DNA of 64,000 bases from Phlegmacium glaucopus (Eukaryota > Basidiomycota > Agaricomycetes > Agaricales > Cortinariaceae), in the NCBI GenBank assembly GCA_015039465.1, contig MU130477.1, positions 844,910 to 908,909 on the forward strand, read 5' to 3'. Of this stretch, positions 31,506 to 42,480 are shown piece by piece (the stretch's first letter is position 1; each line of letters opens with the position of its first letter). The translations under genes and the position numbers were made by a program. Under the pieces are notes generated by a model that saw nothing but the letters and a program-made list of their open reading frames with translations, was not told where the DNA came from and ran no database searches.

Positions 31506-32270
31506 CCCCCAGTGAGGGGGTCATCATCGTCGTATGAGGGCTGTGGTAGTGTAATAGATAAAAATAAACCCCCCGTGAGGGGGGGTCATCGTCGTGTGGG
31601 TTGTCGAGTCTATTAAACATATGAAAAAACCCCCCAGGAGGGGGGTTCGTTGTTGTTGTTCGCATGTTGTTGTTTGCGCGTGTCATCATTGTTCGGGTGT
31701 GTTGTTGTTCGGGTGTGTTGTTGTTCGGGTGTGTTGTTGTTCGGGTGTGTTGTTGTTCGGGTGTGTTGTTGTTCGGGTGTGTTGTTGTTCAGGTGTGTTG
31801 TTGTTCAGGTGTGTTGTTGTTCAGGTGTGTCGTTATTTGTATGTGTTGTTGTTCGTCGACGTCGACGCCGTCCATTGAAATAAATAACCCCCCCTGTAGA
31901 GGGGGGGGGTAGCCGTGTAGTCGTCGTCGACGTCGTCCGTTCGAAATAAAATAACCCCCCCTCTACAGGGGGGGGGGTAGCCATCGTGTAATTGTCGTCG
32001 TTTGTCGTTGTTCGACGTCGTCATCCGTAGAAATGAACCCCCCCATACAGGGGGGGGTAACCGTCGTTGCTGTCGTCTGTAGAGATAACACGAACCCCCC
32101 CAGTGAAGGGGGGGTGAAAAGGTGGTGGTGGTGGTCTGTCAAGGTAGAGGATGGTGGTGGTGGGATGGTCGTCGTCGTACGCTGCTAGTTTTGTTAGTCA
32201 GTTGAGATAGAAATATAATAAAATTTATAAAAAAAAAACCAAAAACCCCCCTGGTTAGGGGGGTAGCCGT
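31506..32270. repeat. Array of eight C-run/G-run hairpins inside element B
   Basis: Runs of 5-7 C followed after 3-6 bases by runs of 5-9 G occur at about 31506, 31569, 31630, 31888, 31955, 32037, 32094 and 32246. Most are preceded by an A/T-rich AAATAAA-like motif and followed by GTCATCGTCG, TAGCCGTCG or GTTGTTG triplet runs. The loop sequences differ (AGTGA, GTGA, AGGA, TGTAGA, TCTACA, ATACA, AGTGAA, TGGTTA). Confidence 0.85.
31685..31850. repeat. Minisatellite, 16-bp unit
   Basis: About ten tandem copies of GTTGTTGTTCGGGTGT, with a GTTGTTGTTCAGGTGT variant towards the right. The Cys/Val-rich open frames over this block in all forward frames are artefacts of the repeat. Confidence 0.85.
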
Positions 32271-33006
32271 CATAGCTGTTGTTGTCGACGTTGTTGTTGT
32301 TGTTGTTGTTGTTGTTGTCCGTTGTTGTTGTTGTTGTTGTCCATTGTCGTGGGTCGTTGGGTCCTCGTCGTTGTTAGTCGTCCTCGTCGTCATTAGTCGT
32401 CCTCGTCGTTGTTGGTCCTTGTCGTGGTTGAGAGTCGGTGATGGTGGTGGTGGTTGTGGTGACAGACGGGTGACGGGTGACTGAGGTTGTGGTTGTAAAC
32501 GAAGTGCTGTTTAGATGTGTCACATGCGGTCATGTGTGGTCACGTGACCATACCTCGCAGCCTGAACAAAATTCAAAATTTGAATGGCGGCAAGGTATTG
32601 CCACCACTTATATATACAATTACAGTTGACTTATGTATATTTAAATTACTATTGACTTATATATGATTATTTTAATTTTGAATAATATTTAAAAGTAAGA
32701 GTTGAGTTCATAGCTGGAATTCCCAGGATTCCGGGTGGATTCCGGGTGGATTCTGTGTTGGGGATTCCTAAGCAATTCCGGGAATCCTGGTATCAATTTC
32801 ATTGTGTACCAGGAATCCACCAGGAATCCACCAGGAATCCTCCTGGCCTGGGAAGAGCCAGGAATGTCAATTTCAGAGGAAATTGGCTGGTAGGAAATTC
32901 CTCCTGGAATCTGAAGATTCCTACCAGGAATGGTAGGATTCCTCCAGGATTCCTCCAGGAAGACGTGGGGGAGTGTAAAGACCTCCTCTTGCGTGATAGG
33001 AATTCT

Positions 33007-33014
33007 GGTTGCCC
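33007..33014. repeat. Reversed hairpin core GGTTGCCC with 12-bp perfect arms
   Basis: Arms GATAGGAATTCT and AGAATTCCTATC are perfectly complementary and unrelated in sequence to the arms of the other hairpins. The hairpin lies just right of element B. Confidence 0.85.
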
Positions 33015-33245
33015 TAGAATTCCTATCCATCTGAACAAGGACGTTGTAATCACAAAGACAATAGCAGACGACAAGGAAACAAAAACAAGGATAACAAGGA
33101 AACCATAAGACGAATTATCACCATGGTATGCATGTTACACACTCTACACAGGGAGTCCTCATTTATATAATGCACCCTTCAGTTACCAAACCGCCCGTCT
33201 TTGTCTTGCCCTCTTCCCCTTCCTCATTGCCCTTCTTCATGTGCT

Positions 33246-33253
33246 GGTTGCCC
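33246..33253. repeat. Reversed hairpin core GGTTGCCC near the Tnp2 start
   Basis: Arms TCATGTGCT and AGTATATGA pair except at positions explained by transitions. It lies about 20 bases before the first Tnp2-locus coding sequence. Confidence 0.6.
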
Positions 33254-36185
33254 TAGTATATGATTCTCCATCATGATTGTTACCTGCCACTGTACTTCGC
33301 AAGGATGTGGACAAATGGGAGGGAGGGACGTTGATCACCGTACCCAAAAATCACATACCCATAAGGATAAAGCCCATTTTGTTGAGATGGCCACCGATGC
33401 AGCTGAACGTGCTCTTGAGGACCAACTTGAAGCAATCAGGGTCCATCTTGCTTCTTCCACTCTTCTTGCAGATGTATCTTCATCTCCATCAACTTCTGTT
33501 CCAGCTGGAAGGATGTGGGCTTATGCACCACGAGAGACACTTCCTGACACTGTCAATGTCTCAGCAATCTATTCACCTTCCCGTTGAGAGCTCATCCGTA
33601 AACTGCTGAGCCGATTGAGCGAAATCAAGTCTTCTGTAAATATACTGTCACAGACAGTGGATTCAGAGCTTCTCCGCTCGGATATGCCATTATTCATCGA
33701 CTCCTCATCCTTCCCTCTGCATCATTTATTCGTTGAATACCATCATCTCAACACTGACCTTGAGAAAATCAAGTCTAAGGTCGCATCGGTCACCACCATG
33801 AAGACATCTATTAGAGGTCAATTGGATACAATTAATAGGAAGCTTCGTTCAGCCAAATTGACTTGGAAGGAAAAGCAAGCAAAATTGCAGTCGAATAGGA
33901 CAGAACATACTGGGGTGAAACACTCAACTGGTAAGAGTTTACTTTTTGCGGCATTTTCTTTTGCTTACAGCATAATATCATAGATTGTTTCTTTGAGCCC
34001 ATATTGGAAGGTGTGGATCCAATACACCAGTTGTCCATTTTCCTCGTCATTGCCTGCCAGGTCATATTGGGACAGAGTCGCTGCAGTTGTTCATTCATGT
34101 TCTCTATGCTCCAATACCTTGTCCAACTCTGCCTTATGCAAGATACTGAGAAGATATCTTTACACGATCGGCTTCTGCTATCGGACTTCCCAGCTGACCC
34201 TCATCCAGCTGAGAAGGCGCTTTGTTTAGATCGCCAGTCAATTATATTCGCTATCTGCCCCAAGGATTCTTGTCACCAAAGCCACAAACCTACGTTCAAT
34301 CTTAACTCTCCCATCCCTATATATCCAAAACGCTGTCAGGGTCGTCACTTTGGTAAACCCTGCAAAGAAGAACTGCTTCGCCCTAAGCAAATTCAAGGAA
34401 ATGTTGTATTCCTGCCTCTCAAACCCTACATGTACTTCGATCCAAAAGACTGGGTGGGTGGTCTCTTATCGGAGCCTGGTCTAGAAGCCAAGATGGACGC
34501 CGCATGGTCCCAAACCACAACCTCTAAATGGTCTGACACCATGCAGGATATCTTCGATGGCGAAATGCTTCAAAACTTCAAAGGGCCTGATGATAAACAC
34601 TTTGGTCACAAGAAAGATGAAGGGCATTATGTGTTTTCACTTAGCGTTGACTTCTTCAACCCTCTATTAAACAAGCAATCTGGGAAAAAGGTCTCTGTGG
34701 GCATAATCTCACTCGTCTGTCTCAATATACCACCTGGCATGCGTTACAAGCCCAAGCACATGTACCTTGTAGGTATCATACCCAGTCCTCATGAACCACC
34801 ACTCACGACATTGAACCACTACCTCACCCCCCTTGTTGACGACTTTCTGGACTTTTGGCATTCTGGCGTGCAATTTAGCTGAACAGATGGCTATAAGCTT
34901 GGCAGACTAGTTCGTTGCACTATTGTCTGCGTTGTCTGTGATCTTCCAGCAGCTCGCAAAACATCTGGCTTCAGACCTTCCAGTCACTCTCACTTTTGTG
35001 CCGTCTGTCATTGCACCCGTCAGAACCATGGTTATGGCGATATCAATTACCATCTGTGGCAGAGACGCATGAAGGAGGAATGTCTTGCCTCCGCTAAGGC
35101 TTTCAACGAGGCTGAGACCAAATCAGAACAGGACATGGCATTCGCTTCTAGTGGTGTCAAATGGTCCGAACTGCTCTGTCTTCCATATTTTGATCCAACT
35201 CGCTTTGTTGTCATTGATCCCATGCACAATCTATTCCTCGGTCTCATCAACAAACATTTCCAAAATATATTAGGTATTCGACTCGATAAAGATACAGAAC
35301 AAAGTGTCCCTGCCATAAACATCCACTTCACTGACCTGCGATGGGACATTCTCAAGGAGGCTGAGAAGAAGGATTGCAAAAGACTTTTGGCATGGTTGAG
35401 AAACCCACTAAACTCAGAACTCAACACAACGGAAGGTCATGATAGCTGGTTAAAGAAGTTCTCTGGCTTCCATCTGACGGTCCTGCAGCCTGCCTCTGCT
35501 GAATTAGGATGTCAAGCACTTCCTTCTGATGAGCGCAAGGGGATGATGCGCTGAGTTGATTATGCTTGAGGTCTTTTGTATTGGGTATAGTCCTTTATAA
35601 TATATCAGTATCACCTTTTTTGCAGTACTTTTCTGTCCCCCACCAGATCTGATCAGATCTGATCAGAATTGGTCAGATCTGATCAGAACTGCTCAGAATC
35701 TGACCAGTTCTGAGCATTTCTGATCAGATTCTGAGCAGTTCTGATCAGAATCTGACCAATTCTGATCAGATTCTGAGCAGTTCTGATCAGATCTGATCAG
35801 AACTGCAATACTTATAAGTTAATTCCTACTAACTCATCTTTTTCTAACTTTTCTAACATATTAATCTAAATTTAAATGGATGATTGCTGGGGATTAGTTA
35901 CTAATACATTATATTAGAATCATAGAATGTATTCAATTGATATAAGAAAAATGAAATAAAGGCAGTAGATGGTCAAAATAGGTGGCTAAGTGTATAAATG
36001 GGTGAGTAGAGTGTAGAAATAGGTGTGAATGGGTGGGTGGGTGGTAGAAATGGTGTGAAATGGGTGTATGGATGGTTGAAATGGGTGTATTGGTGCTCGA
36101 AACGGGTCCTTGGTGGTTGAAACGGGTGTACTCGTCGTTTGTTCCTTATGGGGCATGGTGACTACTGATCTGCACATACTGCTGT

Positions 36186-36480
36186 NNNNNNNNNNNNNNN
36201 NNNNNNNNNNNNNNNNNNNNNNNNNNNNNNNNNNNNNNNNNNNNNNNNNNNNNNNNNNNNNNNNNNNNNNNNNNNNNNNNNNNNNNNNNNNNNNNNNNNN
36301 NNNNNNNNNNNNNNNNNNNNNNNNNNNNNNNNNNNNNNNNNNNNNNNNNNNNNNNNNNNNNNNNNNNNNNNNNNNNNNNNNNNNNNNNNNNNNNNNNNNN
36401 NNNNNNNNNNNNNNNNNNNNNNNNNNNNNNNNNNNNNNNNNNNNNNNNNNNNNNNNNNNNNNNNNNNNNNNNNNNNNNNN
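36186..36480. other. Assembly gap (295 N)
   Basis: Unresolved bases inside element C; the true length is unknown. Confidence 0.99.
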
Positions 36481-36744
36481 ATGATCTTTTTATTATATTA
36501 ATATCTTTAATTTGATCGTTATATAATTAAGTGGTTATATATGTCCATCCTATCGTTCCTGAATAGCGGTAGTTCTAGCACATAAAACAAGTCACGCTCC
36601 CCACACTAGTGCACTGGTGTACACTACACGGGCAATGACAAACAACTACAGCAGGGGGACAAAGAGTGTGGTGGTGGTGGTGGTGGTGTGAGCAAAGGTC
36701 TTGTGGGTAAAGCTGTCGGTGGCATTGTTGTTCTTAGTGCTGAC

Positions 36745-36775
36745 TGTTGCCATTGGGGGGGAGTCCTCCCCCCCT
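36745..36775. repeat. G-run/C-run hairpin in element C
   Basis: GGGGGGGAGTCC is followed by TCCCCCCCC, the same kind of homopolymer hairpin found eight times in element B. Confidence 0.7.
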
Positions 36776-36825
36776 AAAAAAAAAATAAAGTAAGATAAGG
36801 TGAAGTGACGATTGTATGATATTAT

Positions 36826-37250
36826 CCAGTACATGTTGCAGTTACTGCTGCTGCATGTTGTACATGTTGCTGGGTATGTGGGCATGTTGGTGGTGTGTGC
36901 GGCACATGTTGCGGCGTTGCGTACATGTTGTTGCTTGCTGCGCTTGTTGTTGTGCACGTGTGCATGCTGCTGCTTATATGCACATGGTGCTGCTTATGTG
37001 CACATGCAGCTACTCATGTGCACATGTTGCTGATTATGGGTGGATGTTGCCGCTCATGTGCGGCTGCTGCTGCTTATCTGCCGGTGTTGCTGCTTATGGG
37101 GGGATGCTGCTGCTCATGTGCGGGTGCTGCTGCTTATCTGCGGGTGCTGCTGCTTATGGGGGATGCTGCTGCTTATCTGCGGGTGTTGCTGCTTATGGGG
37201 GGATGTTGCTGCTCATGTGCGGGTGCTACTGCTTATCTGTGGGTACTGAA
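36826..37250. repeat. Minisatellite with GCTGCTTATG-type units
   Basis: Tandem, somewhat irregular copies of about 21 bases built on TGCTGCTTATGTGCACATG and TGCTGCTTATGGGGGGATG. The long Cys/Leu-rich open frames in all three forward frames are repeat products. Confidence 0.85.
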
Positions 37251-39214
37251 GTCAGGTGATTCATTTCCTAAGCTTGCAACTCAATTCTGCTCAGAATCTG
37301 CTCAGAAATAGTCAGATTCTGCTCGGAAATTGGTTGGATTCTGATCGGAAATTGGTCAGACTTGGATCTGATCAGAAAAATTGGCTCTATTACTGCCATT
37401 TGGGCTGGAAAATATTCTGACCGGATCTGATCAGATCTGGTGGATCACAGCAAAGACCTCCTTTTTTGATGTCATATCTAGCGTCAATCTCAAACCGAAG
37501 TAGACATCGATCCAAATGGACATGCTGCGAGCTCCACAAAATGCGGGCACATTCTTACTAAGGCAGAAATGGATGAAATTCGTAATGATATTGTCAACAT
37601 GCTTCGGCCATCTTGGCTAACATCTGTACCATCTGATTTCAGATCGGTGGGTCATGGGAAGCTGAAAGCAGACCAGTGGCGTGTTTTGGGTACCACAATC
37701 CTCCCAGTATTGTTGGTCCGTCTCTGGTCTGTTATTGAAGTAGGAAATTCCCGTTCTGAGAGATGCCGCCGAATCCTTGACATGACCATGTCGCTCCTTT
37801 CTGCTGTTGCAATTGCTTGTTCTCGAGTCACGTCCAAAAAACATGTAGAACTATACTTCAAAAACATGCATTCCTATCTCAGCAGCTTAAAAGTTCTCTT
37901 CCCTCAGTATTCCTTTCATCCAAATCATCACATGGCCCTCCACCTTTCCGAATACCTTCTGCTTTATGGCCCTGTCCATTCCTGGTGGACATTCCCCTTT
38001 GAGCAACTTATTGGTATACTTCAGCGCATTTCTACAAATTATAAAATTGGTTGGCTCACTAATTTGTTCTTTTCATCCATTTCAAATTGATCCTTAAAAT
38101 TTCAGGTGAATATGAGGAAACTATCTCCCATTCTTTTGTACGATCCATGGCTCTGAAGAACCTCATTCTCAAAACGGGAACTCCTGAAGTAATCCAAACT
38201 GTGAGCTGATTTTTAGGAAGTTCCTTGATCCCCAGGTCCGAAATACGCTTCTTACAGATATCATGGGGTTTTCAGGCACAGAAGCTTTGGACAGTACCGA
38301 TGATGACTGGCCGCCGGTGGAATTGAAATTGGTATCCTATCTACCTGATTCTCTGAAGGACTGTATCCAGAAATGCTTTGGCTCCTTCCCTACCAGCAGT
38401 TCCACCCTTTCTCAGCTCACCGTTGCCGGACTGACATATTCCATAGCTTCAAAACACAGGGGAAACAGCTGCATTCTATTAGACTCGCCTTCTTTTCTGC
38501 CAGCTTGAATTGAACACATCGTTCAATTGGTTTCTAATGACGATATTCGCAGCATAATTACTTTGGTTGCTGTTTGAAGGTTCAAACGACATAACACTCA
38601 CACTCAGTCTGATCCCTTTTCAATTTATCCATGGCTTCAAACTCAGATATGGAGTCATGAAGTTGGCACCCTCGAATTACACCCAGTCAGCGCTATTTGG
38701 TGTCATTTTGCTTGTTCTACCATGCTGTGGGAAGGTGAAAAAGTCATGGTTGTTGTCTCATTATCTCGTGTGCGTCCTTATTCCATCTCATTCAATCTCA
38801 CTGAAATTTTCCAAAGGAATTTTAAATGCAGTACTACTGACCCATCAAGTGACATCCTGACGGACTCACTCAGCGAGGACTTAAGGGGGCGATCTTTTTT
38901 TGTATTTGGACAATATATTATTTTAATTTTATTTTCAACTTGGACAAAATACTTTGTAAAATCTCACATTCTTACTAATACCAAATTTGTGACAAATATT
39001 AAGTTTTGTGGAAATTTGCATAAATGAGTATTTTTACCTTTGCAGTATTTGTAAATTAAAATAGAACGAAACATATTATACCTATTTCAAGCATGGGTTA
39101 AATATTTTTCAAACAAAAACTTTCACTTTAAGGTAAATTTCTGCACAATTTGACATTTTTTTTGGATTTGACACATGTCAATATAATAAGTTTTTCAATG
39201 ATTTACATCAAACG

Positions 39215-39300
39215 TGAGCCCTTGCAAAATTTAAACAATGATCAAAAAAATTCCCAAACATTTTCATTAGCTGTCAATACCCCTCTGCCAGCAGTGATAG
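39215..39300 (+). repeat. About 80-100 bp repeat shared with 18950-19030 (inverted)
   Basis: Contains AATTTAAACAATGATC, CCCAAACATTTTCATTAGC and CCTCTGCCAGCAGTG, in the opposite orientation to the copy at 19.0 kb. The remainder of 38800-39920 is A/T-rich, with one minus-strand frame of 81 codons (39831-39586) that has no recognised family. Confidence 0.7.
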
Positions 39301-39924
39301 CTGCTATCAGGCTAGCGAAGGCTCTGAGCAGCCTCATTTGAATCATAGAAGCCCTCAATAAATTTATTGGTGGTACACCAACCACAGTTTTTAATAGCCT
39401 TGATAGTTCTTGATATTTTCTTGTTGTGGGACTGTTGTCCAGGAGGCATAGGAGGTCAGAGTAAATGGTGAGCGCTTGAGTGGCATTGAGGGCCGATGTG
39501 ACCTATCTGTGACACCGGTGATCAAACAATTTCAAGACTACAAATCAAGTAGAAAACGAGACATGATTTTGAATGGCAGCTTGTCTCACTTGTAGCCTCG
39601 TGACCGTCCCTTCCTAAAGAGGAAACAAGAACCCGAGGGTTTCCTCGATAGAGGGCCTGGTGAAACTGAGTTTGAATTAGTAGGCAATCCCTTATCAGTC
39701 CAGCGATCAAGCGGCATCATTTGTCGTTTCCTAATAGAGGTAACAGGATCAAAGCCAATTTCGTTTTGGGAATGCATCTCACAGATTTCTTTGCTTTTTG
39801 CCCTCTCCCTCCATATTTTGCTATGATACATATTCTAGATACATTAGGAGAGAGGAGGGGATGGGGGCAGTGAGAAAGATGAGGCCAGAAGCTGAGGCCA
39901 GATTAATGATGTCAAGTGGTAGCC

Positions 39925-40133
39925 AGTTGGATAGTGGCACGGACAGAAGGGTTGTCACGAATGTAAATCTTCCAAGCTTGTGTAGACCATCGACCGAGTG
40001 CCATAATTATGGATTCCGAGAGGCCAAGGCTGGCATAGAAGGTTGCCCCACCTGCTCTGGCAGAGTGTCCGCCAAAGGATCTATCAACAAAGGTGAAAAG
40101 CTTGGAGTCAAACCAGGCTCGGGTTGGATGACA
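39925..40133 (-). pseudogene. DIRS-order tyrosine recombinase, C-terminal part
   Basis: Minus-strand frame reading PTRAWFDSKLFTFVDRSFGG, then HSARAGGATFYASLGL, IIMALGRWSTQAWKIYIRDN and a stop. This is the C-terminal catalytic half of a tyrosine recombinase: the HxxR box (HSAR) and the terminal Tyr in KIYIR. It joins in sense to the recombinase N-terminal part at 42598-43500 when element E is removed. Confidence 0.85.
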
Positions 40134-40708
40134 TCAGGAAAAATGATTTTGGCCCTAGGTAGCCTTGGGTAATTTGTTAGTATCACATCACTACTCAGGA
40201 CATCCCAGGACACCCCAGGACACCTCAGGACACCTCAGGACATCCTAGAGCAGCACAGGTAAAATTTTGAGTGTCACCCATTTTCTCAGGACACCTTTAG
40301 TGTATCCTGGTGCATTGACCATCTGGACCAAATCACATCAGGAGGCCCTGGGAGTCCCTTAGAATTTATGAATTTTGCTAGAAAATCTTTAACTGCCACG
40401 TCCAAAAAAGTATTTTGCAGTTTTCTCAATAAGGAAAGCTGCTATTAATATAATTTAAACATATCCAGGGTCCTAAAACAATTCTCTACCATCTTTAGAA
40501 AATTTCCTTTTTTGGAATTTATGTAATCTACCCTGACCCAGCACCATATGTTTGAAATCATGCTTATCTGTGATCATGTGACCAATGGTCTGTGCGCCAT
40601 CCAAAAGATATATAAACCACCCACAATTTTGTTTTCTTATTTCCTACTTCCCCAGTATTATACTAGTATATTTATGTATCACTATTTTATTATTATTTTA
40701 TTACTAGT

Positions 40709-42240
40709 GGGGGTGACCAGTGCCCGAGTTACGTGACATCATGTCACACAGGCGTCACGTAGGTGTCACACATGAAATATTGAGACATGGCTCTCATTCC
40801 TCACACAACATTTAATAGGATGTTTTTAAGTTGAAAATGGTACATAAAGAGTAGTTTGAATCAGAAACTGCAAGTTGAATACAACCAATATATCTCTTTG
40901 TAGCCATAATGATGATTCCCCTGCTAAATCTGAGTGCTGAGATGTCTACCCTTTATACCTCTCCAGCACCTCAAATATGAGACTTGTTTTGCTGGAACAA
41001 ATTATTCTAAATGTTATTATGAACATTTCTATCAGGTTATAAATTTTATATTTGTCCATTGAGGTCATTATTTCAAGGTATATGCATCATTATCTTATGC
41101 TTACAGTGTGAAATTAAAAATTCTGAGCTGATAGGCATGTTAAGAATCAAAAAATACATATATTATGTCACCAAAACTAGTTGCAAAAATGCATTGGTGA
41201 AATGTTATAAGAGCCACTACTTTTTCTGGTGGGCACAGCCACCCCAAAAATGAACATGGCTGTATGCAACACATAGCACCTTTGCTTCATGGCCTAATCT
41301 CCTTTCCTCTCAAACCACCATATATCTGAGCCAAAACTCCATCTCCACATCCATTATCCACTTCTTTATTGAATAAATACTTCTGTGCCCACCTAAAATG
41401 GGCAGAAAAAGTAGTGGCTCATAACATTTCACCAATGCACTTTTGCAACTAGTTTTGGTGACATAATATATGTATTTTTTGATTCTTAACATGCCTATCA
41501 GCTCAGAATTTTAATTTCACACTGTAAGCATAAGATAATGATGCATATACCTTTAAATAATGACCTCAATGGACAAATATAAAATTTCTAACCTGATAGA
41601 AATGTTCATAATAACATTTAGAATAATTTATTCCAGCAAAACAAGTCTCAGATCTGAAGTGCTGGAGAGGTATAAAGGGTAGACATCTCAGCACTCAGAT
41701 TTAGCAGGGGAATCATCATTATGGCCACAAAGAGATATATTGGTTGTATTCAACTTGCAGTTTCTGATTCAAACTACTCTTTATGTACCATTTTCAACTT
41801 AAAAACATCCTATTAAATGTTGTGTGAGGAATGAAAGGCCATGTCTCAACATTTCATATGTGACACCTATGTGATGCCAGTATGACATGGTGCCACATAA
41901 CTCGTATTGGTCACCCCCCAACTTAAAGGGACAGAAGATATTTCAGAGTCTGGGGAGGAATTTGACTTCTCAGAAGAAGGAAATGAGGATATGGGAGTCA
42001 TGGGAGTCATGGGATGATGATTAGGTAGTTTATGTCACTTTAACTTAGTTATTTGGACAATAAATTATGATTTTAAAGCTTCTAATATATTTTAACACTT
42101 TTTTACACTAAAAAGAATCAAGGTAAAGCATGCAAACTGAGTGAGCAACAAAAGATTCATGTGTTTCACAGTTTGTCACGCTTTTGGCTGTGTGATGTGA
42201 TGTGACGCTCCCGCAGCCATAACAGGAGGTGGCCATCCCC
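40709..42240. mobile_element. Foldback/MULE-like element (1532 bp) with 9-bp target duplication
   Basis: Starts GGGGGTGACCAG and ends with the complement of GGGGATGGCCAC. Flanked by perfect 9-bp duplications ATTACTAGT at 40700-40708 and 42241-42249. Bases 40709 to about 41225 are repeated in inverted orientation from 41919 back to about 41400, so roughly 510-base arms face each other across a 170-base spacer. A further 320 bases (41920-42240) separate the inner palindrome from the right end. A 9-bp duplication with long inverted repeats suggests the Mutator superfamily. No transposase is present. Confidence 0.8.
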
Positions 42241-42369
42241 ATTACTAGTACTATATATGATGTTTAGAATAATTGAATATAATTTTATTGTTATTATTAT
42301 TATTCTGTTGTGTGAGACCACTCAAATATCTGGTTTATATATGTTTTCTAGCATCAGATCCAAAGGGAC

Positions 42370-42480
42370 TAAGGCTGCCTCAGGATGCTCTCAGGTTGCC
42401 TCAGGTTGCCTCAGGACGCTCTCAGGTTGCCTCAGGATGCTCTCAGGTTGCCTCAGGTTGCCCCAGGACAGCCTAAGACT
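42370..42480. repeat. CCTCAGG minisatellite at the right side of element E
   Basis: Tandem 10-12-base units of GCCTCAGGTT, GCTCTCAGGTT and GCCTCAGGATGCTC. It is the counterpart of the CAGGACAYCC array near the left end of the same element. Confidence 0.8.

Larger units (their letters stand above)
31109..32985. mobile_element. Non-autonomous element B (1877 bp)
   Basis: Left end CTGAACTTTACACTCCCCC; right end GGGGGAGTGTAAAGACCTC, imperfect inverted repeats of the same type as element A, extended by ACGTCTTCCT on both sides. Flanks CTCTCGCGT (31100-31108) and CTCTTGCGT (32986-32994) match at 8 of 9 positions and are the likely target duplication. Subterminal arrays consist of GGATTCCTGGTGGATTCC/GGATTCCTAGTGAATTCC units on the left and complementary AGGAATCCACC units on the right. 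Inside are G/C-run hairpins and simple repeats. No coding capacity. Confidence 0.8.
35623..37460. mobile_element. Non-autonomous element C (1838 bp, contains a gap)
   Basis: Left end CAGTACTTTTCTGTCCCCC; right end complement GAGGTCTTTGCTGTGATCC. Both are followed inward by CACCAGATCTGATCAGATC. Perfect 8-bp target duplications CTTTTTTG lie at 35615-35622 and 37461-37468 (9 bp if the preceding C is counted). Subterminal arrays on both sides are built from GATCTGATCAGA and TCTGAGCAGTTCTGATCAGA palindromes. Internal parts include a G/T-rich stretch, an N gap and a minisatellite. No coding capacity. It sits within, or at an intron of, the Tnp2 locus. Confidence 0.85.
33273..38800 (+). pseudogene. 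Tnp2-type (CACTA-like) transposase locus, interrupted by element C
   Basis: The transposase family found in many basidiomycete elements and related to plant En/Spm Tnp2. The N-terminal exon has CHCTSQGCGQ plus His residues, a zinc-finger-like start, then a helical region (AATDAAERALEDQLEAIRVH). Core blocks: PIPIYPKRCQ (about 34310), DPKDWVGGLLSEPGLEAKMD, GHYVFSLSVDFFNPLLNKQSG, NIPPGMRYKPKHMYLVGIIP, LVDDFLDFW, FCAVCHCT, then FDPTRFVVIDPMHNLFLGLI (about 35190-35250). After element C the frame resumes at 37488 with VDIDPNGHAASSTKCG, PSWLTSVPSDF, GHGKLKADQWRVLGTTILPV and FPFEQLIGILQRISTN. The C-terminal part is about 38100-38790. Stops at 33585 and 34880 break it. Element ends are not identified. 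Confidence 0.88.

Noticed and set aside
31594..31912. Repetitive VVVRVCCCSG protein frames
   Set aside because: They are products of a 16-bp minisatellite, open in several frames together.
36816..37311. Cys-rich open frames of 73-147 codons, resembling a small secreted cysteine-rich protein
   Set aside because: All three forward frames are open at once and the DNA is a GCTGCTTATG-type minisatellite inside a non-autonomous element.
40039..40050. Another GGTTGCCC hairpin
   Set aside because: The core is present, but its flanks are not complementary and the bases lie in the conserved HSARAGGATF block of the recombinase coding sequence.
42401..42470. GGTTGCC motifs in element E as members of the hairpin class
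   Set aside because: They are part of a CCTCAGGTTG minisatellite and lack inverted arms around the core.
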